A stretch of DNA of 64,000 nt from Eumeta japonica (GCA_005406025.1 BGZK01000531.1:124001-188000), one strand, 5' to 3'; positions 24,776-38,559 are shown, counted from the first letter of the stretch. Translations and numbers: made by a program. Notes: generated from the sequence alone by a model not told the origin.

Positions 24776-27700
24776 CTGAAACGACAAATCTCGGTCACTA
24801 TATGCGCATGCGATTTAAATCTCATGAAAACGTAGCGATGAGAGATCTATCAGAAGAGTACAAGACCACAATATTGCACAAAATAATCAATCTATATCAA
24901 TATATGTATAAATCTGTAGATTGTGAACACAAAAAATATTTTTATCAAATTTTGAGATCAATATTCGTTTTATAATGCACTTAATCTAAATTTACTATTT
25001 TTTGAATTCCTGCCTATCGGCCTGTCTATTTCTTTGTATACACTCTTATAAAAACAACGGTTCAACCCATCTCAATAAAATTTGAAATATAGTAAGAACA
25101 TGCGGCTGCTTAGTAGATAGGCTATAATTATGTCGATAAAGCGTTTGTTTGTATGTTTTCCGGCGTAATCTCCGAAATGGCTGAGCGGATTATAATCGAA
25201 TTTTGCAGAGCAGAATCGGTATCGGAAACTATCATTACTAAATTTTTATTTACTCACAGCGAAGTGAAAAGAAAACGGCTGGTATATATTTATCCACGTT
25301 AAGTTTTATGCTCTACTATTAAGAGTTTGGACTTTTTAACTTTCCTCCATGCGCTTGAACGGGGATTCTTAACAACCGTTGTCACTGTAAATTGACAATG
25401 TCTGTCACCGACGTCATCAATGTGTTCTTCGAGGCACGAAGCGAATGAAAATCGTCACATTTTCTGATACGAAAGTAACGCGATGACCGCTCTCGACCAA
25501 TAGCGCTATATCACATGCAACCATCCTTTACGGTCTTATTCGCACAGTACAACGCACGAGATTTTGCCGCTCTGAATTGCCTGCAAATGATGTAATGCGC
25601 GAGTTTAATATTCCGCGGCCCTTTCTTCTTCTCCCCCGGATGCCAATGGTACGCCATTGCAACGCTTTCGTGACCAATTTCACGCCGGCAAAGTATCCTG
25701 CATTGTACTATACTGCGTTTACGAATTTACGATAAACGATGGCGATACACGTGTGCTTCATTAAAAGCTAATAAGGCGAAAGCCAGGAAAGCGTGTAATG
25801 ATAATAATAATGGACCGATAAGTTCTGTAATGACCGATTAAATTATCGGGCATAGATATCAACGGTTGCCAATCTCTGATAAACGCAACAGCGGTTACCG
25901 CTTCTGACAATTTTGAGTAATGGCAATGTTTATTCATTAAATTGCCTTATCGAATTAAATCCGACAACGTGGATGATACGACCCGCCACCCGCGGAACAA
26001 GAGGCGCCAATTCGATTCTGGTTCACATCTACATGATAGCATTTTTTAATTTAAATCTGCACATTGAAACATCGATTATTACAATCCTTTGCTTTGCCAA
26101 TGAAGGAGAAAGATTAAAGATAAATACATCTCGACAAAGATACAACAGCCTTTCCTGACCGCTCGAACGGTGGACTGCCGAGCTGCCCGCACACATAATT
26201 TGCACGTATTACCGCATTTCCTTCACCGCATAGACGACACTCCACGTGTGCCATCTCCACAACAGTCTAGCGTCTGTTTTGCTCACTTCACACATGGCAG
26301 CTCATGCGGACTGTCGATACATTGCTTTACACATATTTTACTGAACGCATAAACGGCGCACAACGAAAGAGATGTATTCGCCAAAGTGTATCGCTTTATT
26401 TCATCCGATTACGTTTACGTTTGACTGCGCCAGCCGTCTGTAAAACCTTGTCTGCAAAGCCGTGCTGTGAGTAAAACCAAGCTCACTGCTCGATGTCAAT
26501 CACGGCATATGGCAATATTTCCATTCGTTTTGTGGCAATTTTGTTCACCTATAGATGGCAGACCATGCAATTTGTTTACTTTCGTTAACTATCTGTTTAA
26601 CTTGGTTTATTTTCCACGTCACGTCATTGTTTAACTATTTGGTTTCGCTCACCGCGTATATACATGTTAGGTAACGCGAGACGTCTTCATTACTATACTA
26701 TATTTTTTTAGCTATAAAAATAGAAATAACATGATATATTACAATTCATTAATTACCTTTCTCACTCACAAAATTTATGACATACCACGCAAACTGTCTC
26801 CGTATTTTATAATTGGGATTTAAAGTGATTCAAAAAATTGGCGGTTTCACTAGAAATCCAAGAATTGCAGATAATAAAGAATGCTATGCGGATATATTAT
26901 ATGAGATGTTAAACACAATATACGGCTGCGACGAGAACTTTTCATGATAATATTTTGTTTACAAAATATTTTAATTCCTTCAGAACTACTGCATACAAAT
27001 TACCAAGTGAAGTAAAAAGTTAAGAAAATAAGCGATTTGTGGCAAAACGAAACACGACCGTCAAAAATGCTTAGATTTACTTACAACTCAATGTACTTGG
27101 TTTTAGTTAATGTACATTTGAAGATACTTTATAATGTCCTTTCGCGGTCGGGTCTTTCAATGAAGTATTTAATTTGTTTGACCTTTCAGATTTCTCAATA
27201 TATAATAGCTATGAATTTTAATTATTAAATTACTATTTTTGATGTTGAGGAATTTAACATCGCATTTCTACTTTTAATTTTATTTTCATTATATAGAATT
27301 GTATCGTTCTTTGCAAACCAGTTCGAGGCACGATTAAGAGCGCTGTTGTCTATGTCCAATCACTTTTCCCATCATGCAATAATTAACAATATTTATATGA
27401 ATATATATAAGTAATTTAAAAATCGAATAGTATTAAACATCAAATACTTCATTAAATGCAAATTGATTAACGAATTCAAGACTTTTCAAGTGTTTACCTA
27501 GCCAATATCAATTTAGTAGCTACAATATTATTACTAGCAAATATCTTTACGTTTCATATCGTGCCTACTAAATTTCGAAAACACACAAGTCCATTTCACG
27601 GATACGGATGGATAGTTGCGTTTTTTTAATTGTCAATCACGGGAAGTTATATTCCATTTTAGAGTGCATCACTCTCGCCTCGTTCAGATTATTGAGGGTA

Positions 27701-29450
27701 GTACGATGGTGATGACGTAACAAGCCGCACCTCATCGCACCCGAGGGGCGAACGGAGGGCAAACGCGTACGTTAGTTACGATTCTTGCATAACTTTTTGC
27801 TTCACAAGAAGCAATGTCATAATAGTCCAAATACGTATTTCAAAATGAATAACATCGGCGCGGCACGAATTACTCAACATAATTACGAAGTCGCAGCGTG
27901 TGAGATATGGCGGCGGCGCGGGTCGAGTAAACACGCTCAAGGTTGGCCGGCCGTGCCTGCGCGCGCGCTCGCATACACGCCACAACGTGTACAGGCATTT
28001 CACTCCACCGCTTGTTAGGTTTTTTCCTACTTTTTTTTCTTTTAAATTCCAACCTTTCTATTCTTATCTCTATGACGCTCGCCCCATTTTCGCCTACAAC
28101 TATAATACAATAAAATAAATCTCATCGCTCTGTTTCGTACGCATGCGCATGTGAGGACGTAGACTGCATTCCTACTTCGAATCTTGACAGAACTTTATAA
28201 TCGAATAGAGTTAAAATGTATATAAATCTCTAGTTACATATGTTAATCTAATGTAAAATAATGATAAAAAACGTCTAGATTACAACCATCACCACCGTAA
28301 AATATTAAATATTTTGAATTAATGATCCGTGTCTAATAATTTTAACATCTAAAATAATTTAGAAATTCGACAAAGAATGCAGTAAATTTCCCTTTTTTTT
28401 CGACAGAATGCGTTTGCGCGCATTTCGCTATCGACAGGCGTCGATGTGAATTCACTAAGCATCTTTCAAAATTGTCTGTGGGTTTGGTGAGTGTTATCGG
28501 CTTGATAATTTTTTATGGTCAACATTTTCAGCGCGTTTTGTTGCCTAAAACGAGCAATTTTTTTACTTTTATTACAACCAAGTGTATTTGAAGTAGTAAA
28601 TAAGCCTCAATTTTACATATATTATCAGGAATTCTAATAAGCAACGCGCTATTGAAAGCAAATAAACTGTTTTTGTATTCTGTGAAGGAATGATTCTTTA
28701 CTATGTACTCTGAATAAGTTGATGCGTATTTTTAGACAAAGAATAAAAGTGTTATTTCAAATACGCTTGTTTTATTGGATCCCCTTTATTTGTTTGAAAA
28801 CAATTGAATAATAATCATTCATTATTTGATAAGATCCAATAGCCAAAAATGACAATGTTTACAGTGGTTATCGATAAGTCATATTAGTAAAATATACGCA
28901 CAATGGTACCCTACGCGTATTTACCGAATTTGCTTACCTTCAATTCCAAAGAAAATTGCTTACACGGTGCAATATATCACACAAATTTAAAAATAGGCGT
29001 GACTTAATACATATCTTTGTATGAATTCAACGTCTGGAATGTCTAACTAAAGGCTAAACGTATTGTGTGAACGCTCTATATTTCCATTTTGAAAATATTT
29101 AAATTTTTAAATCATCTCAAAAGTACTTGATTTTACAATTAATAATGTTATCTAGTTTATCATCAAATCACTAGGTAACGAATCATGCCATAAGGTTTAG
29201 GTTCCTAAATTGCAATTTTTAATAAATTAAACACGTTTTTCTAAAAACAAACATTGCCAACACTTTTATAGTAGTAAATAAACATTAAATACAGTTTATG
29301 AATAAAATGATTTAGTTTTGGCAAAAACAAAAAATGTTAAGTTACAGAAGTTTTTAGAACGTAGATACAATTAATCAGTCATTCGATTTATTGCTTTTTC
29401 GCGCTCTTTACGTCTCTCTGGCGTCTACTTAGTGAATAGAGAAAGTCTTG
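24776..29450. other. Large intron, mostly unique sequence
   Basis: AT-rich; a GC-enriched patch at 27690-28010 carries both-strand ORFs without support. No known element recognised. Confidence 0.5.
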
Positions 29451-29453
29451 GAG

Positions 29454-29642
29454 CTCCTTCCACCATCTTTTAAAGTGACATTTAACAAAAAGTCACTTTA
29501 AAAGAAAATAAGCGTTCCAAGTCTTCCCTTTAAAGGGTTTTAGCCCGAAAAACCGTGAAAATAAAGGACACGGAAAGCAAATTTTATTGTAAAAATGACT
29601 TTTTTTGTTAAATGTCAATTTAAAAGGAGGCGGTGGAAGAGG
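29454..29642. mobile_element. Short MITE with about 40-bp inverted repeats
   Basis: The left arm (TTCCACCATCTTTTAAAGTG, then ACATTTAACAAAAAGTCA) is matched by the complement of the right arm (TTCCACCGCCTCCTTTTAAA, then TTGACATTTAACAAA...AGTCA). Total length about 190 bp, non-coding. Confidence 0.78.
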
Positions 29643-29979
29643 CCCTTAGTGTTGTTACGCCGTAGAATAAAATGTCAATCGACTCGAAAATTTTTCTGAG
29701 ACGGTAGATTTCGAAATCCGTGCTGAATAGAACTGCAGGCGGAAAAGCTACGTGACAAAACTAAGTATCTACCCAACAATTGGTCTATTTTACTTCGTAT
29801 TACGAAAAGCTTCTGCAACTTCGCTAAGAGCAGTTAGCGAACGAAGGCAATGTCCAGATAAGTACATCTCACACGACAATTTCATTTGCGATTCTTCAAT
29901 CTGCACGAATTACGGTTACCCTTGCGATTGTGGTCCCGACGGTGTGGTATGACGACGTGTTTTATATTATACGTTAAGG

Positions 29980-30310
29980 TACTCGGTATCCAGCATAGGG
30001 CGAAGACGGAGCGGGTCCCGCCGAGCCGGCCGGTGACGCATCGTGGCCTACGCGGCAGCAGTCGCCGCGGCCGGCGGCGGCGGGTCTAATTGCGGCGTGT
30101 AACGTTACGCGCTCACCTTGGCCGCGGCGCTCGAGCAAGGCCAAGGTCGATAAAGCAAGCTCCGCCCCGGCTCCGCTTCGTCTCGGCCGCCCCGCGCGCC
30201 GGCCGCGCCCGCGCAACGTCGTTTTTTTTGCGCGGGCGGTGATGTAATTCACGATTCGACATGCGACCGATGAACACGACCGTGCGCCGGAGCACTGCCG
30301 TCACGCTCGC
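29980..30310. promoter_or_regulatory. GC/CpG-rich island, candidate internal promoter
   Basis: About 330 bp of strongly GC-rich, CpG-dense sequence in an otherwise AT-rich intron, ending in the minus-strand donor described at 30117. Such islands in insect introns often mark promoters or first exons; this is inference from composition. Confidence 0.35.
30117..30252 (-). CDS. Candidate alternative first exon in a GC island
   Basis: A minus-strand donor with full consensus (CCAAG followed by gtgagcg, complement of 30111-30116) closes a very GC-rich segment inside the 17-kb intron between exons a and b. In the frame starting at an ATG at 30252 (MNYITARAKK... LERRGQ) the donor falls after one base of a codon, exactly the phase that exon b accepts (G + GT = Gly, then MSGEAC). 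It may instead be an untranslated first exon, with translation starting at the ATG in exon b. The 5' end is unknown, so the start given is only the first ATG. No clear TATA box or acceptor seen. A chance donor in a CpG island is the alternative. Confidence 0.35.
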
Positions 30311-30964
30311 ATAAACAGCGCTTGCAGCTTCGAATGTACCTCGATTTCAACTTAAAACAAGCCAACCTTTTTACTATTCGTTCACGTGCGTATCGATTTC
30401 GCATTTTCTTATTGATCTGTTTACGCTTGGAATGTATGAGTATTACGATAATTCGTCTAAAACCTGCGACGTATGTCTCGTAATATGTACTCTTGTATAA
30501 GGAACGTCGACGGCCAGAATATCAATATGATAAAAGTTTGTTATTTTTTTTGATATACAAACACAACAAACATGTTATGAATTCAATTCAAAATTGGTAA
30601 ACGAATTAAATATTTATCCACGGCTAAAATGTATTCTTTGTCCTGACGTGTGTTTATGCACTATATTTGTAGGTCATTGTGAGATACCTACAGATCGAAT
30701 TAAGTGCACATTACTTAGTCTCTACCTGCCCAAATACTGCGTGCGTATTTTTGCTTACATTTGCAATTGAGTTAATACGATGCACGTAATATAAGTACGC
30801 CCCAGCGGCGCCCCAGTAGTTGTAATGCAATTTACATACATTCTTATTGCCGATTCGTGACATAAATATGAAAACCTACCTAGTCGCGGTAGTTAGAGCA
30901 CTCAAGGAAATTGAAAACTGGTAAGCTCGAAGCGGCGTCGTGCAATTAGAATTGCAACAAAAAT

Positions 30965-31610
30965 CAAAAACTGGCCAAGAGCATCTCGGACTATGCCCTT
31001 TAAAGGGTTCCGAAGCCATTATTATAAAGAAACTTGCACTAGAGATGAAAAAAGTACGTTGTTACATTTTTTCCACGTTTCCCGCACAGAATAGTTATAA
31101 ACACTAGTCGTCTATAGCTAGAAAAACAAGTAAGGATATGGACTACTACTATTAAACAAGTGCTAACTAAAGCGCATCAGCAAAAGAGCGTATCTTCATG
31201 ACACTTATCTCCTTTTGTTGAGAAGCGCAGTTTTTCAGTAATAACTCAAAACGGTATATCCGATCATGTTCAAAATGATTCGATCATGATTTATATTCAA
31301 GCGTTACCTTCATTATTTTTTTTCCATATTTTTTTAGAAAATAAAGGCGAAGGGACACAATTTCTTCTAATTTCGGAGCGATTATTTCCGAAATTATTGA
31401 CATAATCACAAAAATTGCTTATATCAACCTTAAAGTGTTTTTAAAAGAACTGTCGACTAAGTAGCGGCTCACACAAGACGCCTACACTACAAATTTCATC
31501 AATATACGTTGTTTAGTTTTTGAATAAAATGCCTATGACATACGGACGAACGGACGGACAAGACGAAATCTAAGGATTCCGTTTCTGCCATTTTTGCTCT
31601 AAACCCTAAA
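30965..31610 (+). repeat. Repeat family B, copy 1
   Basis: Starts AAAAACTGGCCAAGAGCATC and ends GCCATTTTTGCTCTAAACCC. Collinear with 34883-35629 through CCCGCACAGAATAGTTATAA, GAGAAGCGCAGTTTTTC, CAATATACGT and TACGGACGAACGGACGGACA. It lacks about 110 bp present in copy 2 (35352-35475), a deletion here. Non-coding interspersed repeat of lepidopteran type. Confidence 0.8.
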
Positions 31611-32139
31611 ATGACTACAATAATTGATTGATTTAAATTTAATTACCTGTCTTCTTAATTCATAGATAAACACAATACAGTCTAGGATATTTAGAAAGAT
31701 TTCAATTTTAGCCGAATAAATTTTATTATTAAAAAACATTTCGGATACCAAGGATCGATAGCTTTACCTTGACCTTTAATGTTTATTTATATACCTAGCA
31801 CATTACCGTGGAGATTTAAAGCGTATTATAATTTTAATAAGGTTAATTTTAAACACTATATATGCTTCTCTAAAATTATTTTGGATGTAGTATATAAGCG
31901 AGATTTAATAAATTTTAAAAGTATAGTACAACCGACATACAAAATTAAATAACCGTTAAGGCAAAATGTTACATCACTAATTAACTAAGGTACTAAACGA
32001 CCCTAAAGGAAAATTCAGTAAAAAAAGGCAGCTGAACTTTTGAGCTCAAAACTAAGAGGCGATATATATAACAATGTTTATTTTTCTCATATGAAGCTCT
32101 TAATCATTGTTACCCAATTTTGGCCTAACTCCAACGCAA

Positions 32140-33300
32140 GGATATTCATAGCACTGCATTGATATTGTACAGTTCCGTAGCCAAATGCAAAAAAAAACCC
32201 TTATAATTTCGTACTGTCCATCTGTCCACTTGTTACAACTATGTTATTTTTTTTTATATTTTTGATATAATTTGTACACCTAGATGACTTTTGTACAGCG
32301 TTAAACGGAATCGAATAAAACCAGAATTAGAATTACGAAAAAAATGTAAAAAAGCGGTTAACCCTGTAGGTCAACCTTGAAACTTCCCGCTATTTTCGAG
32401 TTCGAAACACTGAAATATACAGGATTTGACGCGATTTTTTGAGTAAGTAATTTTGAGAATGCGAATTTGATTCGATACAGAATTTTAGAATTTTTTAAGA
32501 GAAGTTTTTTTTCACTTTTTGTTTTTGATATCTCTTGAACAATTTAATCGATTTTGACTGAACTATTGACAATCAATGCAGGTTATTAAATTCTATAAAA
32601 GAATTCAAAACATGCATTTAATTAGGTACAAAATTTTGAATATCTTGAAAAGATCACTTCGGAATTTTTTTCGTTCACGATATCTCACCAACAAATTGAC
32701 CGATTTTGCCCGGTGATGATCGACGCTGGTTTTTTATATTCTATAAAAGTACTCAGAACATGTTTTTAATTAAGTACACAATTTCGGAGTACTTTGAAAA
32801 AACTACTTTGCGATTTTTTTCATTCACGATATCTCGCGAACGAATCAACCAATTTTGACTGGCCCCGCGGCGATCGACGTGGTTTTTTAATGCTAAGAGC
32901 TGATTAGTTTTTGGAATCAATTGGTGAAGCCGTTTAAAAGTTATTCCAAAAAAATTTTTTTGACAGTTATTTTTCAATTTCTTGGAATCTTTCGATCCGA
33001 ATCGATTCAAATTTTCAGGAAATTTAAGTTTGATAGAACTCTTTGGAATGCCAAAGTTTAGTTCCAATTGCTGAAGATGTTCAAAAATTATAAGATGTTT
33101 ACGTACACACACACTCCCATACACATACACTTACACGACACCATCGTAAAGTCATCAGGGGAGCTTACTAGTACCTCAAAACGTCAAGATCTAGAATTTA
33201 CGATTTTAAATTTCCACATGGAAAGGAAATCTAGGAATGAAAAGTTTTTGCGTACTTCATTTTCGTCTGTGCATAGATTATCAAAAATGAATTCATAACT
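32140..33300 (+). repeat. Diverged interspersed element containing a 150-bp tandem array
   Basis: Begins near GTTCCGTAGCCAAATGC, a repeat-end motif of the family B type, and runs through three diverged tandem units (32527-32900) to an AC-rich stretch near 33105 and AACGTCAAGATCTAGAATTT. ORFs across it are shadows. The borders are approximate. Confidence 0.5.
32527..32900 (+). repeat. Diverged tandem repeat, about 150-bp unit, 2.5 copies
   Basis: The marker GATATCTC occurs at 32527, 32679 and 32828 (spacings 152 and 149). Each is followed by ...AAC.AAT..A.CGATTTTG or similar, a GGTT(TTTTA) tract, TTCTATAAAAG and ..ACATG..TTTAATTA.GTACA.AATTT. Confidence 0.75.
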
Positions 33301-33984
33301 CTAAATGAGATTAACCCTAAGGTGCATATTTGTCGGTTTATTACCTAACAAAATTACGAACTTTGTATGTATTGTTTTAAAATTCAGATAAAAAGTCATA
33401 ATACTCAAAAAACAATTTTAGTGGAAAAAAAAGTAATAATACTCAAATTCAACGAAAATTGTTTTGAAGATAATCTATTTGAGGACAAACAATCAGCAAC
33501 TCATATGGACACGCAATCACGTGGGTCTTAATGCAATTATTTAGATAATATTCTACATAGATAGTTCAAATTTGGCCTGCACCTTGTACACTCTATAAAA
33601 TTGAAAAAAAACATAAAGAATGACAAAAATATTTAAAACGAATTTTTTTAGCATTTTTTCTTGTATAAAGTAATACGTTATTTATAGAATAAACGGGTAA
33701 CGTGTATGCCACTTCGAGTTCATTCCAAAATATAATGCGAAATATTTGTAAACTAAATGTCAATGGCAAATGAAATGAAATAGTTACTCATAGACGTATT
33801 TTGTCGAGAGGAAATATGTCAATCTCGTTTTTTAAATATTATGCATGAATAACCATGATTGACAGATGATGATAAGCGCGAAAAATCAAATGATATTATG
33901 CCAAGCCTTCTCTTAATTATTTAAGTCTACGTATTATAATGTATGTATTTAATGCTTTTGCATAAAAAAAATAAACTAAAATAC

Positions 33985-34050
33985 GCCAAAGTTGATTCCG
34001 ATTCTGATCACGCTCTTGATTCTGGTGCCCTCTCAATTCTTGATCTATAA
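33985..34050 (-). repeat. Short patch of the GATCCCGATTC-type repeat
   Basis: Contains GTTGATTCCGATTCTGATC, CGCTCTTGATTCTGG and CTCTCAATTCTTGATC, matching the unit family. Confidence 0.5.
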
Positions 34051-34882
34051 ATTAAAAAAATAAGGTTGCATGTATTTATATCATGTACGAGAGTGAGAAG
34101 TTATAATTTTTGGCTTAAATGAGGAATTGTTTTTAATTGCCTGCAAATAATAAATTACAATAAAATAATTAGAGTGGAATAGTTATTATGGTCGATAAGA
34201 CTAATTTAAATTTGAAAAAATAAATAAACTATTATTATTTCTATGTACGGCCATAATATTTTAAGGAAAGCATAGAACATCCATTTTTTGATTCAGACTA
34301 ATGTAAATTACAATTAAAACAAGTTTGTTGCCATCTTCCATTTTGTATTTAGCTATACACATCTCACCGACTGACGTCACTGTTGAACTTGCTTATTCCG
34401 CCTGTCTTACAGCCATATCAATATTCATAGTAATGATATTAGTAGTATCGTCCATATTTTGATAAATAATAACTCCTTCAGCTCGAAAATTTGATACATC
34501 AATTATTCATGGTCTGAAGTTGTTCGCTAAACCGCTTGCAAGCAACTTCGTGTAGTAGTTTTCGTGTCACCCCAACAAAAAATCACTTACATCATTTTTT
34601 TACAATGCGCCAGTAGAAATATTTAAGTACTTTAAAAAGTATCATATTTTTAAAAGTATCATATTTTTTATTTTAGAAGAAAATCTAATTGTATTAAAAT
34701 TTTATTACAATCTGTTGAACCATTTCGGCGATTAACCCATACAAACAAACAGATCCAACGATGAAATCGGCCTATAATTTGCGTAACCGCAATTTCTTAT
34801 TGTATTCCAGATTTAAACAAAATTTGTCAAACCATTCTTAAGTTATAAAAGGCCATATAAGAAGGCAGGCGGCAAGAATTTT

Positions 34883-35629
34883 AAAAACTGGCCATAAGCA
34901 TGTCGGGTCATGCTCATTATAGGGTTACAAAGCCATTATTACATAGAAATGCACTACAAATGAAAAAAGTACATAGATATTTTTTCCATGTGTCCCGCAC
35001 AGAATAGTTGTAAGCACTTTAGTCGCTTATAACTAAAAAAACAAGAAGGTATGTCGACCATTACTATTAAACTAGTGTAAACTAAAGTACATAAGCAAAA
35101 GAGCATACCTTCACAGCAGTTCTGTCCTTTTATTGAGAAGCGCAGTTTTTCGGCAATAACTCAAAAACAATATATCCAACAATCTTCAAAATAATTTTCG
35201 TTCAAAGTATTTATTAAGTGTTACCTTCGTTATTTTTTTCATATTTTTTGGACCTACTGTAAAGAAAATAGAGGGGCGGAAGCCTAATTTCTGCAATTAT
35301 TCACGTAATCAAAAAAATTATTTAAACACTTTAAAGTGTTTTAAAAGAACTGCCGAAACATGTGCCACTCATTGATGTTTGCTGAAAAGAATTTTTTTCA
35401 GCTTCTATTACATGTATGGAGTGCCCCGCCCCCTAGAAATATTTATTTTTGTCATTTAACTACCAAACTAAGTAGCGCCTTACACAAAACACCTTACACT
35501 ATAAATTTCGTCAATATACGTCTTGTAGTTTTGAATAAAATGCCTGTGACGTACGGACTGAAGGACGGACGGACATGACGATACTATAAAGGTACCGTTT
35601 TTTGCCATTTTGGCTTAGAACCCTAAAAA
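34883..35629 (+). repeat. Repeat family B, copy 2 (longer)
   Basis: Diverged direct copy of 30965-31610, starting AAACTGGCCATAAGCATGTC and ending GCCATTTTGGCTTAGAACCC. Includes the segment around TTTTTTTCAGCTTCTATTAC missing from copy 1. Confidence 0.8.
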
Positions 35630-35639
35630 TGATATAATT

Positions 35640-38515
35640 GGGGTTAGTGAGGTAGAAAAAGAATATCTATCACAAAATTTGACAAAAACAGTATTTTATG
35701 TACAAAGTAACCTCACACATTTATATGAATAGTACTATATATAGATTATTATATTTCTGAAAACCGGAAAAAAAATGTAAGCCGGTGATACTAAATGTAA
35801 CTAAATCAAACGCAAACGCAGTAAGACGTTAGAGCACTAACAACGCCCCTCTAACGCTTTGTTCAGGGTGCGTAGGGAATAATAAATATTCTTGTTTAAA
35901 GAGCGCGTGTATATTTTGGAGCGCTTTGAGGGCGAAAATAACGGAAGGTTTTGGGGTTGGCCTACAGGGTCAATGGTTTTCCACGTCTTTCTAGTGTTAT
36001 TCATAACAACTATAAATTTCACTGGGTTTTCACACTATGCACTATGTATTACTTATGCACAATAAGGATGAATTTTAGAATAATATTCAGAGACATGGTA
36101 AATAAGAATGACTTGATGAAGTGTAATTTATAGAGTTCGTGTTAGTAGTTGTCTTTATTTTTTTTATGGTTGAAGGCCTGTAATTTTGGTTTAAAACTTC
36201 ATTTTTTTGCGATAGCTCAATACAGAACAAGACTATAATTAATATTGATTCGAACTACGAACATACAAAAAGTAATCAAATAGTAGAATAAGTCACCTAC
36301 TAAATAAATAATCGAATAGGATTTGCTTACAGCGTCAATAGCGAACGTGTTTCATTTATAATATTTTGATCAGAAAGATATTCTCGAAATTGCCCCTTAT
36401 CTCTTTGTTTACTTGAAATGTGACATATTTATGATCTTGTTTATATTAATTATAAACAAAGTAAACAATGTAAACATAGTCATAAATATGTCGTCCTCGA
36501 TTATTAAAGATGATATATTTATGACTTTGTTTACATTTTAGAAATCCAGACTGTTGCTCTCCCGCATATGGGAATCGTGGCGTTAGGAGTTCAATTCTTT
36601 TATCGGCGATGGGTGCGTTAACAAGAAGTATGCTAGTAGTTGAATAGTGCGTTTTCGTGTCAAAATATAGTTAAATGTACACCTTAGGTTTGTTTTAGTG
36701 TTTGCTATTTTCTATATCGATCCTCGAACCCCGAAAGTGGTAGACGGTACCGATATCATAAACTAGGCAACTCAAAGGTTAAAACCAAACATAGGCAAAC
36801 TACTCTTATGTATTTATTGTTCTATTAAAGGCAACAGTTTAATTACGACGAATTTCTTTGCCTGAAAACGATATCTCCATTTTAAATTTCGTCGAGGTTA
36901 CATCTATCACTATTGATAGTTAAAATGTCCTAAACTGATGTGACGAGTTACCGGCCGCTCGTGTCACTTTTGTTATAAAATATTTCATTAGCGGATCAAT
37001 TGCTCAAATGTTCCGATTTCGACTTTTTTCAAATTTCATTTGCGATAATTCATCGGACGATGCGACAATGCTAACGATGAAATGAACAGCTAGACGGTTC
37101 GCTAGAAAAATACCGACGCAAACAAAAAAAAAAAATTAAACGTCATCCGAGCGAGGTTACATTTTGCGACTGCAAGCAATGGTTTTGCAGGCATTCGGTC
37201 TTGAAGCAGGGAGCGGAGACACTTTCATTGTTTTTTCTTTTAATAAAAAACAAAACAATTACAATCGCTTCCCTTTAAAAACGGAGGTATTGAGAAAAAA
37301 AATCTTAAGATTGATACATTAGAATGTTTCAAATGTTCGGATCAGTTGTTGATTCTTTCATTAAGGTAATATGACATATTTATGAGGACGCCATTTTAAA
37401 CAGATCTGAGAGAATTCGAATTTTTCCTTCGGCCACAAATCTATATGCGGGCCCGAACCACGCTTTCCGCCGACGCATGAGTTGAAGCGAACAAGACGAG
37501 ACTCGTTTCCGCCATTAAGCATTCACTGCTGCATATAAATCAATTGTTCTGGACTACCTTTGTACCACAGTCAAGACCTCATTGTCGCTCCATTCGTTAT
37601 AGAAAGTAAAATAAAAGTATAGGAATAGCAGAGCGTAGGTAACAATTACGTAAATCACGACGCATAAGTGCAAACAGTTATGCAAACACGACAGGATATT
37701 TTTTTATTCCCTGTATGCATTCGATATAACATTTAAGGAACCGAAGTATTTCATTATAGATGATAAAGAAAGAAAAAAAACAAGCGACCGATTATGCGGT
37801 TTCATTATAATCCACATTAAATATTGAAATCAACAAATAAAAATATAAAACCTGAACATCTACTTATGGATCTTCTTATTATATTTTATTTGCTCACTGC
37901 ATCTGACCAACGCAGAACCAAAAATTCTGATCTAGATTTACCATACGATCCTGGGTTACCTGTAACCAACGCTAGCCTTAAACTGAACACTCACAGAATA
38001 TAAACGTGAAGTAATAGTTTCCGCTGTTGCATTTCATCCAGTAAATGAGACTTCCCGTGGTCCATTCCCTCTCCATCACCCAATTACCGTTCATCATATT
38101 TCATATTTCTACCCATAAGGCTTGCAACGCACTGATGAATTCTCTGGGGTTGCAGTATTTATGGGCGGCGACAACCACCTGCTTTCAGGTGGCTCGCAAG
38201 CACGTTTGCTCGTCGAAACTGGCATAAAAAACCCTGAGAAGCCGTCAGTCCACCTAATGGGAGGTCGTCGCACGCCACGACATGCAGTTCATGGTTGCTA
38301 CTCAAGAACGTTTCTTCCCGCAGCGGTGATGGGTTCTACGAGCTGTAATCTACCCATTGCGACTTCAACTTGCGGTTTCTGTGAACTATGATCGGTCACT
38401 CCGGTTCTTACTATTTTTAGAGCAATATTACAATACGGATCCCTATGCTCGTCACTCAGTCATCCGTTCATTTACCTACTCGCCACGCTAGCCATACTTA
38501 GGAAAAAACTCGAGC
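35640..38515. other. Intronic DNA; decayed retroelement tail at 38040-38390
   Basis: 38100-38220 (CCATAAGGCTTGCAACGC, CCACCTGCTTTCAGGTGGCT, CACGTTTGCTCGTC) looks like the 3' end of an insect LINE or SINE, judged from familiarity. The rest is AT-rich apart from the motif cluster at 36.4 kb. Confidence 0.4.
36422..36540. promoter_or_regulatory. Inverted GACATATTTATGA motifs with TGTTTAC sites
   Basis: GACATATTTATGA (36422-36434) is exactly complementary to 36480-36492. Between and beside them lie several TGTTTAC/GTAAACA motifs, a forkhead-type core. A near copy GATATATTTATGAC is at 36512 and another exact copy at 37373-37385. It could be a cis-regulatory cluster or the end of an uncharacterised MITE. 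Confidence 0.3.
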
Positions 38516-38559
38516 TGATGCGAGGGACGTCCAATAAAAAGTGAGAATGAGTATGTTGC

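Noticed and set aside
24529..24825. 98-codon minus ORF across exon b in another frame
   Set aside because: Runs through both splice sites into AT-rich intron; the phased frame MSGEAC... joins the neighbouring exons.
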